Made by a program: the position numbers and the translations under genes
In this document: piece after piece, positions 1-7,786 of the stretch
Layout of the letters: every line of letters starts with the position of its first letter
How positions within the stretch are numbered: the first letter of the stretch is position 1
Notes under the pieces: model-generated
The model's database searches: none
Told to the model about the DNA's origin: nothing
The model's input: the letters and a program-made list of their open reading frames with translations, nothing else
Source of the DNA: an uncultured Clostridia bacterium
Lineage (GTDB): Bacteria > Bacillota > Clostridia > Christensenellales > Pumilibacteraceae
Reading direction: 5' to 3'
DNA: 25,639 nucleotides
Assembly (NCBI GenBank): GCA_934270565.1
Contig: CAKQPR010000022.1
Span: forward strand, 1 to 25,639

Positions 1-9
1 AAGGTTGGC

Positions 10-31
10 GGCGGGACGAGGGCGTCCCGCC
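10..31 (+). repeat. GC-rich hairpin repeat (variant 1)
   Basis: Perfect 9-bp inverted repeat GGCGGGACG/CGTCCCGCC around an AGGG loop. Identical copies occur at 734-755, 1047-1068, 12042-12063 and 19289-19310. A second arm version, GGGCGGACG/CGTCCGCCC with the same AGGG loop, occurs at 5638-5659, 12186-12207 and 25482-25503. All copies have AGGG on the plus strand and most are followed by cctacc. It is REP-like in appearance. Confidence 0.8.
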
Positions 32-116
32 CTACCGAGGCGTGGGACATATTCCAAGCAAATACTTGCCCACAGGGATTTCCTGTCGGGCGGACGAGGA
101 TCGCCCCTACCTTTTA

Positions 117-260
117 AAGCCTTCCCCTTGGGGGGAAGGTGGATTGCAGAAGCGACAGCGAAGGCAAGACGGATGAGGGGTCGGGATATGACTAACGTAA
201 CGTATAAGACAACCCCTCATCAGTCGCTACGCGACAGCTCCCCCCCCAAGGGGAAGCCTT
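117..260 (+). repeat. MITE-like palindromic element, copy 1
   Basis: About 144 bp framed by inverted ends containing CTTCCCCTTGGGG on the left and its reverse complement on the right. The left arm is followed by a conserved stretch (ggtggattgc, gaagcgacagcgaaggc, gacggatgagggg); the right arm is preceded by acccctcatca. Near-identical copies lie at 350-492 and 841-985. There is no coding capacity. The structure fits a non-autonomous mobile repeat or a large structured hairpin; no target-site duplication could be defined by eye. Confidence 0.7.
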
Positions 261-349
261 GAACAGTCCGCTTACGCGGAATTATTTTTTTCGTAAAGTA
301 AGAACGCAATGCAAGGTTTGCGGGCGGACGAGGGCGTCCCTACCTTTTA

Positions 350-492
350 AAGCCTTCCCCTTGGGGGGAAGGTGGATTGCCGAAGCGACAGCGAAGGCAA
401 GACGGATGAGGGGTCGGGATATGACTAACGTAACGTATAAGACAACCCCTCATCACCGCCTACGGCGGAGCTTCCCCCCAAGGGGAAGCCTT
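350..492 (+). repeat. MITE-like palindromic element, copy 2
   Basis: Same element as 117-260, flanked on the left by a GC-rich hairpin variant and on the right by the sequence starting gaacagtccgcttacgcgg, as in the other copies. It differs from copy 1 mainly in the right-hand subterminal part (caccgcctacggcgg instead of cagtcgctacgcgac). Each version is itself palindromic, so the small internal hairpin seems kept while its bases change. Confidence 0.7.
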
Positions 493-840
493 GAACAGTC
501 CGCTTACGCGGATATTTATGGGTATACCGTTCCAAAGCGTTCGTGTTCGCTCCCGCGAGATCTCTCGACTTCGCTCGAGATGACGAGGCTAAGTACCGTT
601 TTGTTTGATTTTATAATGTTATTTTGTAAGTTTGGGCGTAGCCGACTTGCCCACGGCGGCTCGCCGTTCGCTCCCGCTTTGGTCTCGATTTCGCTCGAGA
701 TGACGGGGCAAGGAAGCGTTACGCAAGGTTGGCGGCGGGACGAGGGCGTCCCGCCCTACCGAGGCGTGGGACATATTCCAAGCAAATACTTGCCCACAGG
801 GGTTCCCTGTCGGGCGGACGAGGATCGCCCCTACCATTTA

Positions 841-985
841 AAGCCTTCCCCTTGGGGGGGGAAGGTGGATTGCCGAAGCGACAGCGAAGGCAAGACGGAT
901 GAGGGGTCGGGATATGACAAGCGCGGCGTAAAAAACAACCCCTCATCAGTCGCTACGCGACAGCTTCCCCCCAAGGGGAAGCCTT
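841..985 (+). repeat. MITE-like palindromic element, copy 3
   Basis: Third copy of the element, with the same inverted ends, two extra G bases in the left arm and a changed middle (tgacaagcgcggcg instead of tgactaacgtaacg). The flanks match copy 1 on both sides, which suggests that a larger unit was duplicated rather than that three independent insertions occurred. Confidence 0.7.
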
Positions 986-1205
986 GAACAGTCCACTTAC
1001 GCGGAATTATTTTTTTCGTAAAGTAAGAACGCAATGCAAGGTTGGCGGCGGGACGAGGGCGTCCCGCCCTACCGAGGCGTGGGACATATTCCAAGCAAAT
1101 ACTTGCCCACAGGGGTTCCCTGTCGGGCGGACGAGGAACGCCCATACCTGTTCTCGCAATCATTACAGAAGTCCCGCAACTAATCCACTTCACGCTCGTT
1201 TTCGA

Positions 1206-1290
1206 CCTTTAAAGCGTTGCGGGGTCTGGGACACAGCCGCAAGTGTCCCAGCGGCTTTTTTGTTACTTTTTTCTCCGCCTGAAAAAAGTA
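1206..1290 (+). repeat. Compact terminator-like cassette
   Basis: Contains stem CTGGGACAC/GTGTCCCAG (1226-1234 with 1243-1251), an alternative stem GCCGC/GCGGC (1236-1240 with 1251-1255) directly followed by six T, and then a 9-bp stem ACTTTTTTC/GAAAAAAGT (1265-1273 with 1281-1289). On the plus strand this has the form of an intrinsic terminator, although no plus-strand gene precedes it. In the related copies near 5727, 12280 and 19404 about 93 bp is present between the two halves. Confidence 0.6.
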
Positions 1291-1323
1291 AAATATCTTT
1301 TCCTTTCTTTTCTTAAAAAGTTA

Positions 1324-1400
1324 TTTGTTACTATTTTCAAAGTAGACCATAGCGGTAGCGAGCTTTGTTACTATTTCCAAAGAAAGCCATAGCGGCAGCG
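1324..1400 (+). repeat. Two 37-bp direct repeats abutting a stop codon
   Basis: Units at 1324-1360 and 1364-1400 begin tttgttactatt and end catagcggnagcg. The second ends two bases before the TAA stop of the minus-strand gene at 1403. Further units lie at 5925-5961 and 5965-6001 (beside the hprK stop) and at 19605-19641 and 19699-19735. Only the catagcggcagcg end is present beside the ung stop (12534-12546). Confidence 0.75.
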
Positions 1401-1402
1401 AT

Positions 1403-3001
1403 TTAGCGTTTTATCGCGTTGGAGACTGTGAGGTAATCGTTTGTAAGTATGCAGTCGATGCCCATAGCGACGAACTTCTGAGCTTCGGCGGGATCGTCCG
1501 ACCAGAAAACGTTGCAACGTATGCCGTTTTCGTGCGCCTTTACGATCATTTCCTCGTTAAAGTACGGCTTGAACAGCTGAACCTTATCCGTGCCGTATTT
1601 AATCGCGCGATCGACTATCTGCCACGGCGCGTTACCGCCGCCGGTGCACCGTTTTATATCGGGCGCGACCGAGCGGAACTTGTCGAGTTTAAGGTCGTTT
1701 CCGCTCATAACGTAGCAATATTTAACGCAGTCGTACTTGCGGATAAGCGAGGCGATTTCGTCCATTTTGTCGTCCTCGTAATCGTTATCCCAGATTTTGA
1801 CGTGGATATTCATAATCACGCGGGCGGCGAACTTGCCAAGGATTTCCTCGAACGTCGGAATTTTAAGCCCTTTCGTTCTCTCGCCGAAATACCCGCCGAA
1901 ATCGAATTGCCGAAGCTCGTCGAGCGTGTAGTCGCAAATTCTGCCCTTGCCGTCCGAAACGCGCTCGAGGTCGCAATCGTGAGCGGACACGAGCACGCCG
2001 TCTCTGGTCGTCCAAAGGTCGAATTCGATTTCTTCCGCGCCGAGCGCCACCGCCGCGCCGAACGCGGGCATTGTGTTTTCGGGCGCAACGGTATTGAAAC
2101 CGCGGTGCGCGCAGACTCGCGGGTACGGAGCGAATTCGTCGGGGAGAACGACGGACGAACCCGAATTGCGGTAAAGCCACGGGCGGCGTCCGTCCTCGAT
2201 ATAATCGAAATGCGATTTTTGCGCGCCCTCGAAGCCCGCCGCCTTATAGAATTTATCGTGCGGGTCGAATTCGAAGCTCGCCACGCCCACGCGGCTACGC
2301 ATATTCACGAGCATTTCGCCTTGGGGGGAAACGATCATCGAACAGCCGCAGACGGGACTGTTTTCGCCGAGCGAAACGGACGAGCGGACGAGCCACGCGT
2401 TAGTGTTGTAGCACAGGAATTTGCCCGTCGTTTCCAGAAATTCGTGCGAATCGGTGCGCTGATGCGAACAGCCTATTATCACGTCCGGCTTTTCGAGCGC
2501 AATACGGGCGTAATTCTCGAAGCAGTAAAAGTCATAGCACGTCATAAACGCGTACTTCACGCCGTCGAGCGTAAGCGTGTACGGCTCGCGGTACGAATTC
2601 GCATACGAATCGTCGCGGAGCGAAACGCCGTTTTCGTCCTTTTTGAACTCGCTCGGAGCGGGCTGAACTTTGTCGTACCTACCCTTGATTTCGCCGTCCG
2701 CACCTATTACGAACGTGGTGTTTCTGAGCCCCGTTTCCGTCTCGTCCGCAAAATTCGCGAACACCGTCGCTTTGCAACGTTTTGCCGCGGCGATCACGGC
2801 GTTTCGGAGCGGCTCGGCAAACTTGCGGCGGACTTTTTCGTTGTCGTTACCCACCGAAGCGGGCACGTCGCACGCTTCGGGCATTACGATAACGTCCGCG
2901 CTTTCGTCGATGCCGTTCAGAAGCCCGATCATCTCTTCAAAGCATCGGTCGACGTCGCTTGCGTTCATCGAATACCACGGCTGAATTATGTAAAATTTCA
3001 T
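1403..3001 (-). CDS. Nitrilase-family amidohydrolase fused to glycerophosphodiester phosphodiesterase
   Basis: A 532-residue two-domain enzyme. Residues 1 to about 275 are a carbon-nitrogen hydrolase (nitrilase superfamily) domain with the expected catalytic Glu42 (in MPEACD), Lys111 (in YDKVQPAP) and Cys155 (in MTCYDFYC). Residues about 295-532 are a GDPD domain with HRG at 299-301, PENT at 307-310, Glu326 and Asp328 in EFDLW, and His341-Asp342; these are the usual catalytic and metal ligands. Both active sites therefore look complete. GDPD enzymes cut glycerophosphodiesters to glycerol-3-phosphate and an alcohol; nitrilase relatives hydrolyse amides or nitriles, and the substrate here is unknown. 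There is no signal peptide, so it is probably cytoplasmic. The start follows an AGAGGAT ribosome site. It is last in an operon, 32 bp after the SGNH gene. Family calls are firm; the joint function is not known to me. Confidence 0.9.
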   Translation of the reverse strand: MKFYIIQPWYSMNASDVDRCFEEMIGLLNGIDESADVIVMPEACDVPASVGNDNEKVRRKFAEPLRNAVIAAAKRCKATVFANFADETETGLRNTTFVIGADGEIKGRYDKVQPAPSEFKKDENGVSLRDDSYANSYREPYTLTLDGVKYAFMTCYDFYCFENYARIALEKPDVIIGCSHQRTDSHEFLETTGKFLCYNTNAWLVRSSVSLGENSPVCGCSMIVSPQGEMLVNMRSRVGVASFEFDPHDKFYKAAGFEGAQKSHFDYIEDGRRPWLYRNSGSSVVLPDEFAPYPRVCAHRGFNTVAPENTMPAFGAAVALGAEEIEFDLWTTRDGVLVSAHDCDLERVSDGKGRICDYTLDELRQFDFGGYFGERTKGLKIPTFEEILGKFAARVIMNIHVKIWDNDYEDDKMDEIASLIRKYDCVKYCYVMSGNDLKLDKFRSVAPDIKRCTGGGNAPWQIVDRAIKYGTDKVQLFKPYFNEEMIVKAHENGIRCNVFWSDDPAEAQKFVAMGIDCILTNDYLTVSNAIKR

Positions 3002-3033
3002 CGTTTATCCTCTCGTTTTATCATCTGTTTCCG

Positions 3034-4113
3034 TTATTTAAGCAGCGGCTCTACGACTTCGCGCACGCGCTTAGCCATAAAATAAAACCCGAGGTCGGTG
3101 GGGTGACAGCCGTCAACCGTGCAGTTTCCGCGCTCGGTTTCGGGGAAAAACTCGCCGCCGTTTATGAAATACACGTTCTCGTCGCCCTCCTCTTTCGCGC
3201 GGTCGAAGGTGGCGCGCACGATCGCGGCGCGGTCGGCGATATACGGGTCGTGCTCGACGTCCGGTCTTGTTATGAACACGATCGGAGTTTCGCGGCGACG
3301 GGCGCGGTAAGTTTTATAGAAGCGGAAATGCGTTTCGGCGAGGTATTCGGGCGTGGGCGCGTTGTGGTCGTAGTCCATTACGAAAACGGACGCGTCGATA
3401 TCCGCGACGAATTTCGCCATACTTGTCTCGGCTCGCGCGCTGCCGCTGAAACCGAGGTTTACGTAGTCCGCGTCCAACCACTTGGAAACAAGCGCCTGAT
3501 AGCTTGCGTCGGCGCGGCTCGCGCATCCTCCCTGAGTTATGGACGAGCCGTAATACACGATCGGTTTTTCGATCCCGTACCGCTCGCCGTGCTCGATTTT
3601 CGCGGTTTCGTCAAAGCCGAGCGTGAGCGTATCCACGTCGTTATACAGCGGGAAATACAGCACGTATTCGCGCATTTCGCCGCCTTTGAGCGGCTCGGTG
3701 CGCTCGAAGCCCTGCGTTTCGAAATGCGCGGGGCGCATCGACGCGACGTGCACGAAAACGCCGTTCCTTTTCTCGACGAGGACAAACCCCGAACTGCCCG
3801 TGAGCGGCATATGGTTCATATCGCAAACGTAGCCGTAGGTCGCTTTGAGGCGGATAACCGACGAATCCGTTCTGAATCTGATTCTGCCGCCCGCCGTGTT
3901 GCGCCGAAGCACCGTCACGCCTTCGTTCGAGGTGACGGCGACCGCTTCGGGTACGCGGTAAAACCCGCCTTCCCGCTCGTCGAACTTCACTCCGTAAAGG
4001 TCGAACGGCTCGCACGGCATAACGAACGTTCTTAAACCGTCCGCAACCACTCCCGAGCTTTGCATGTTCTTGTCCACGTCAAGCGCCGTCTTTTTCGTTT
4101 TCTCTTCTGACAT
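3034..4113 (-). CDS. SGNH/GDSL-type hydrolase (first of a tandem pair by position)
   Basis: A 359-residue predicted esterase. The N-terminal part (about 30-170) is a beta-rich domain with a FDLYGVKF motif, like the GxDLY domain that precedes Lipase_GDSL_3-type SGNH domains. The SGNH part (about 183-359) shows YYGSSITQGG with nucleophile Ser191, GFSGS around 221-225, Asn251 in DYDHNAP, and a D-x-x-H triad end (Asp334, His337 in VDGCHPTD). No signal peptide is visible. Such proteins remove acyl groups from small molecules or carbohydrates; the substrate is unknown. A strong AGGAGG site fixes the start. The upstream paralogue's TAG stop overlaps that site, so the two genes are probably translationally coupled. 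Confidence 0.88.
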   Translation of the reverse strand: MSEEKTKKTALDVDKNMQSSGVVADGLRTFVMPCEPFDLYGVKFDEREGGFYRVPEAVAVTSNEGVTVLRRNTAGGRIRFRTDSSVIRLKATYGYVCDMNHMPLTGSSGFVLVEKRNGVFVHVASMRPAHFETQGFERTEPLKGGEMREYVLYFPLYNDVDTLTLGFDETAKIEHGERYGIEKPIVYYGSSITQGGCASRADASYQALVSKWLDADYVNLGFSGSARAETSMAKFVADIDASVFVMDYDHNAPTPEYLAETHFRFYKTYRARRRETPIVFITRPDVEHDPYIADRAAIVRATFDRAKEEGDENVYFINGGEFFPETERGNCTVDGCHPTDLGFYFMAKRVREVVEPLLK

Positions 4114-4126
4114 AAATTTTTACCTC

Positions 4127-5224
4127 CTATGAGTTTGATTTGTTTTTTAATCGATTTAACAGCGGGGCTATTACTTCGTTCAGTCCTTTTGCGATGAAAT
4201 AAAATCCGAGATCGTTCGGGTGGCTACCCTCTACGGTGCAAAACCCGCGGTACTCGTCCGGAAAAAGCTTGCTTCCGTCGATAAAGTACACGTTTTTATC
4301 GCCGTCGGCTAAGGCTCTCTCGTAACTCTCGCGCACGACCGCGACGCGTTTTTCGTAGTCGGGAATAGGCTCGATGTCGGGGCGCGATACAAGCACAATC
4401 GGTGTTCGCGGGCAACGCTCACGGTATGTTTTGTAAAATTCGTAATGCGTTTTTCGGAGGTGCTCGACCGAAGGCGCGTTTGCGTCGTAGCCGATAACGA
4501 ACACCGAAGCGGCGATTTTCGACAAAAATTCCGCCATGCTCGTTTCGCCGAGCGCACTCCCCGAAAGCCCGTAATTGACAAAATCGACGTCGCTCGCAAC
4601 CGAAATAAGCGACTCGAACGTCGTATCGGGTCGGCTCGCACACCCGCCCTGCGTTACCGACGAGCCGTAATACACGATCGGTTTTTCGATCCCGTATCGC
4701 TCGCCGTGCTCGATTTTCGCCGTTTCGTCAAAGCCGAGCGTAAGTGATTCCACGCCGACGTACAACGGAAAAGACAGCATATATTCGCGCATTTTGCCGC
4801 CTTTGAGCTTTGCCGTGCGCTCCAGAAATCCGTTTTCGCCCTGTTCGGGTCTGAAAGTCGCCACATGCACGAATACGCCGTCCTCTTTCTCGACGAGCGC
4901 GAATCCGCTCACGCCGCTGTCCGGCATTTGGGACAGTCTGAATTCCCACGATTTCGCTCGTATGCGAATAACGGTCGAATCGGTTCTGAACCTTATCCTG
5001 CCGCCCGCGGTTATGCGCCGCAAAGCCGAAACGTTTTCGCCGACGGTTTCCGCTTCCGATTTTGTGAGTCTGTAAAACACGCCTTCTCGCTCGTCGAACT
5101 TCACGCCGTAAAGGTCGAACGGCTCGCACGGCAATTCGTATTCGCGTAAGTCGTGCGCAACCACGCCGCCTGCGGTCAGATTTTTATCGACGTCGCGTAT
5201 CGTTTTTTCCTTCTTTTTCGACAT
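4127..5224 (-). CDS. SGNH/GDSL-type hydrolase paralogue with Glu in place of the triad Asp
   Basis: A 365-residue paralogue of the next gene down (3034-4113), collinear along its whole length: the FDLYGVKF motif, a long shared FDETAKIEHGERYGIEKPIV stretch, then YYGSSVTQGG with nucleophile Ser189, Asn249 and His335. The usual D-x-x-H motif reads E-G-S-H here (Glu332, codon GAG at 4231-4229), whereas the neighbour has Asp. The start follows GAGGTGAC. This is the first gene of the SGNH-SGNH-nitrilase/GDPD operon; I see no clear promoter because repeats begin shortly upstream. The C-terminal tail (NRLKNKSNS) is longer than in the paralogue. The call is firm at family level; the Glu may reduce or alter activity. 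Confidence 0.88.
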   Translation of the reverse strand: MSKKKEKTIRDVDKNLTAGGVVAHDLREYELPCEPFDLYGVKFDEREGVFYRLTKSEAETVGENVSALRRITAGGRIRFRTDSTVIRIRAKSWEFRLSQMPDSGVSGFALVEKEDGVFVHVATFRPEQGENGFLERTAKLKGGKMREYMLSFPLYVGVESLTLGFDETAKIEHGERYGIEKPIVYYGSSVTQGGCASRPDTTFESLISVASDVDFVNYGLSGSALGETSMAEFLSKIAASVFVIGYDANAPSVEHLRKTHYEFYKTYRERCPRTPIVLVSRPDIEPIPDYEKRVAVVRESYERALADGDKNVYFIDGSKLFPDEYRGFCTVEGSHPNDLGFYFIAKGLNEVIAPLLNRLKNKSNS

Positions 5225-6004
5225 TTTGTCACCTCATATGAGTTTTGTTTTTTGTGTTCTGTAAGGCGCGGAGCCCGCGCTGGGGGTAATGTCATTTCGA
5301 CCGAAGTGAGGGTTTTAACCCGAACGAAGCGGAGAAATCCCCTGCGGAAGTCACCCGACAACAATACTGACAAAACCGTTTTCGACCTTATAATTTCGGC
5401 TCTGCCGACGGTAGGGCGGTTCGCCCTCGGACCGCCGCATAACGTAAAGCTTCGGTCGGGTATTTGAAACGTACCGTTCCGCGGCGACCGTGTTCGCTCC
5501 CGCATTGGTCTCGACTACGCTCGGCGGTGAGCCACCGCGGGCGAGTATTTGGGGGTTCGTGTTCGCTTGTTTTTGTTTTCTTATGCAGGGGATTTCTCGA
5601 CTAACGCTCGAAATGACATCGTGTTCGCTTGGTTTGCGGGCGGACGAGGGCGTCCGCCCCTACCCGTTCTCTCATACGTTACGGAAGTCACCCGAAACCC
5701 TCTCTGCCACAACTATTTCGACTTTTAAAGCGTTGCGGGTCCAGGGCACAGCCGCAAGGCGGTGAGCCACCGCAGGCGAGTGGATAGGTTTCGTTCTTTA
5801 CGTTAGTCTGTTATATGCACTACCCTTATACTTGCCCACAGGGTTCCCTGCCGGCGGCTTTTTTGCTACTTTTTTCTCCGCTTGAAAAAAGTAGACTACA
5901 TTTCCCTTTCTTTCTAAAAAAATGTTTGTTACTATTATAAAAGTAAACCATAGCGGTAGCGCGTTTTGTTACTATTTCCAAAGTAAATCATAGTGATAGC
6001 GCCG
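5225..6004. repeat. Gene-free repeat mosaic between the SGNH operon and hprK
   Basis: No gene is seen. It holds a fragment of the tcatttcgaccgaag repeat family (about 5291-5340), a GCGGTG-AGC-CACCGC hairpin (5524-5538), a cgaaatgacat end (about 5609-5619), GC-rich hairpin variant 2 (5638-5659), and then the full recurrent cassette to 6001. The cassette order is a cgacttttaaagcgttgcgg segment, a second GCGGTG hairpin (5759-5773), a ttatatgcactaccc spacer, ccggcgg plus six T, an A/T-rich 9-bp stem, and two 37-bp tttgtt repeats ending just before the hprK stop. Confidence 0.8.
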
Positions 6005-6955
6005 TTATATTTTTGTTTTGGAGCGGATACGGTTGTTGAGTTCTTCAAGCGCGGAGAATCCCATTGTTTTGAGGCGGTGGTTGCGCGCAACGACTTCGAG
6101 TATTATGGAAAGATTACGCCCGGGCTTGACGGGGATAACGTAAAGCGGGAGTTCGGTTTCGAGCAGGGTATAGAAATTCTGTTCGTCGCCGAGCCGATCG
6201 TAAGCCTTGCCGTTTACCCAGTCTTCGAGCTTGACGACGATATCCACGACCTTGCTGTTGCGGATCGCGCCCGCGCCGTAAAGCGCGCTGATGTCGATAA
6301 TGCCTATGCCGCGGATCTCCATAAAGTGCCGTATCGCCTGCGGGGATTCGCCCACGAGCCTGTCGGAAACGCGACGAAGCGTAACGGCGTCGTCGGCGAC
6401 GAGCCGATGTCCGCGCTGAATGAGCTCGAGCGCGGTTTCGGATTTACCGATGCTCGAATCGCCGGTGATGAGCACGCCCACGCCGTACATATCCATCAGA
6501 ACGCCGTGGATCGTCTCGGTAGGCGCGAGGATTTCGTTGAGGTAAATGCTGAGCTCGTTGACGAACGCGGTAGTGCGAAGCGGCGAGCGCAGAATAACTC
6601 GGTCGTACTTTTTCGCCGCCGCGACGAGTTCGCAAAGCGGTTTCGCCGCCGTGGTAAGCACGAGACAGGGAAACCCGTAAGAACAGAACCGCTCGCAGAC
6701 GAACGCGCGCTCTACCTTGTCGAGGGACAGAAGATAACTCATTTCCTGCTCTCCGATGACTTGGACGCGCTCGGCGGAAAAGTGCTCGTAGTAGCCCGCG
6801 AGCTGAAGCCCCGGGCGGGAAACGTTGAACGTCGCGATATGGATAAGCCGTTCGGGATCGCCGTAGATCACGTCGAGGTTGAGCCGCTCGGCAAAGTCCG
6901 CGACGGACACGTCGGTTTCGGTTTCCTGAAGCTCGGTTAGTTTGAGTTTAGCCAT
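6005..6955 (-). CDS. hprK: HPr kinase/phosphorylase
   Basis: A 316-residue bifunctional enzyme that phosphorylates, and removes phosphate from, the regulatory serine of HPr, linking glycolytic state to carbon catabolite control in Firmicutes. Length is typical (about 310). The N-terminal domain spans roughly 1-130. The catalytic core shows conserved His150 in HGVLMDMYGVGVLITG, the P-loop GDSSIGKS at 165-172, and the family signature MEIRGIGIIDI at 212-222. The start directly follows the stop of the Cof-type gene (TAA then ATG), so it is the last gene of the protease-queH-uvrC-cof-hprK operon. Repeats start within a few bases of its stop. HPr and CcpA are not in this window. Confidence 0.97.
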   Translation of the reverse strand: MAKLKLTELQETETDVSVADFAERLNLDVIYGDPERLIHIATFNVSRPGLQLAGYYEHFSAERVQVIGEQEMSYLLSLDKVERAFVCERFCSYGFPCLVLTTAAKPLCELVAAAKKYDRVILRSPLRTTAFVNELSIYLNEILAPTETIHGVLMDMYGVGVLITGDSSIGKSETALELIQRGHRLVADDAVTLRRVSDRLVGESPQAIRHFMEIRGIGIIDISALYGAGAIRNSKVVDIVVKLEDWVNGKAYDRLGDEQNFYTLLETELPLYVIPVKPGRNLSIILEVVARNHRLKTMGFSALEELNNRIRSKTKI

Positions 6956-7786
6956 TTATATTTCCTCCGTACAGTATTTGTCTATTACCCACGCGACCGC
7001 GCTTTCGTCGGCGGGCGGAGCTACCACGTCGGCGGCGGCGCGAACCTCGGCGCTTGCCGAAGCGGGCGCAACCCCGAGCCCCGCGGCGCGGATCATTCCG
7101 ATATCGTTCTGTCCGTCGCCCATCGCAATACACTCTTCGAGCGGCACTCCGTATATCGCCGCGACTTCTTTCATTCCCTCGTCTTTACCCGCCGTAGCGG
7201 ATACGAATTCGAGGTAATTTTTGGTCGTCATATAGTATTCGACGCCTTTCGGTTCGGCTTTCGCGACCTCTTCTATAACGCCGCGCCACTGCTCGTCCGA
7301 CTGATTTTCGCGCACGATCATAATCTTCATCGGCGTAAGTTCGGGGTGCGCTTCGACGTACTTTCCGAGGTCTCCCACCGCCTTTATCGGCGAACCGGTG
7401 AGGTGTTCGTACCACTCGTTGATTTCGTTGCGTTCGGCGGCGTAAACCACCTTATCGTCGTAAAAATGCATATACGTATGCGTTTTTTTCGCAATCTTTA
7501 TGATTTCGGCGAGCGTTTCCAAAGGCAGAAATTTGCAAAAAACCGTCTCGCCGTCGCGGCTTAGCGCGTGCGCTCCGTTATACCCGATCATGGGCACGAA
7601 CTGATCGTCGACCCCGAGCGAAACCAGAATTTTGTGCGTTGGCACGGTCATTCGACCGGTATTAAGAATAAAGTGCCCGCCCGCCGCAAGATACCGTTTT
7701 ATCGCGGCGCGGTTTTCGGGCGAAACGTACTCGTCGCGGGTGCAAAGCGTGCCGTCGAAATCGCAGAAAAAAGCCTTGTATTTCAT
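6956..7786 (-). CDS. Cof-type HAD-IIB family phosphatase
   Basis: A 276-residue haloacid dehalogenase phosphatase. Motif I is FFCDFDGTL (nucleophile near residue 9), motif II lies in ILNTGR, and motif IV is GDGQNDIGMI near the C-terminal part. The large cap region between motifs II and III fits the Cof/IIB group. These enzymes act on sugar phosphates, flavin precursors or pyridoxal phosphate, with broad and overlapping substrates, so no specific one can be assigned. The ATG overlaps the uvrC stop by one base (TAATG) and its own stop touches the hprK start. It is therefore embedded in the operon and probably translated by coupling. Confidence 0.93.
   Translation of the reverse strand: MKYKAFFCDFDGTLCTRDEYVSPENRAAIKRYLAAGGHFILNTGRMTVPTHKILVSLGVDDQFVPMIGYNGAHALSRDGETVFCKFLPLETLAEIIKIAKKTHTYMHFYDDKVVYAAERNEINEWYEHLTGSPIKAVGDLGKYVEAHPELTPMKIMIVRENQSDEQWRGVIEEVAKAEPKGVEYYMTTKNYLEFVSATAGKDEGMKEVAAIYGVPLEECIAMGDGQNDIGMIRAAGLGVAPASASAEVRAAADVVAPPADESAVAWVIDKYCTEEI

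Larger units (their letters stand above)
1..1402. repeat. Gene-free repeat mosaic
   Basis: No credible gene is seen; open frames here are made of repeats. A unit of about 315 bp at 1-315 recurs at about 724-1043 and starts again near 1037. Each unit holds a GC-rich hairpin (arms GGCGGGACG/CGTCCCGCC), a stretch ending in a tacttgcccacaggg motif, and a long palindromic element framed by CTTCCCCTTGGGG. From about 1120 to 1400 the region becomes the compact form of a terminator-like cassette that recurs elsewhere, finishing with two 37-bp direct repeats that abut the stop codon of the gene at 1403. Confidence 0.85.

Noticed and set aside
117..985. CRISPR array suggested by regularly spaced repeats
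   Set aside because: Repeat units are 140 bp or longer, palindromic and joined by repeated flanks rather than unique spacers of even length; no cas genes are present.
1226..1261. Terminator of a plus-strand gene
   Set aside because: The stem plus T run has terminator form, but no plus-strand gene lies upstream, and the same sequence recurs as part of the repeat cassette.
5..1316. Long open frames in the first repeat region on both strands
   Set aside because: They consist of repeated hairpin and MITE-like sequence, repeat the same peptides, and have no ribosome site or family signature.
1532..3085. A long plus-strand open frame antisense to the nitrilase-GDPD gene
   Set aside because: It is a shadow produced by GC-rich codon use; the minus strand carries both domain signatures and catalytic residues.
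2959..4035. A long plus-strand frame antisense to the SGNH gene
   Set aside because: The SGNH motifs and ribosome site are on the minus strand; the plus frame has no recognisable motif.
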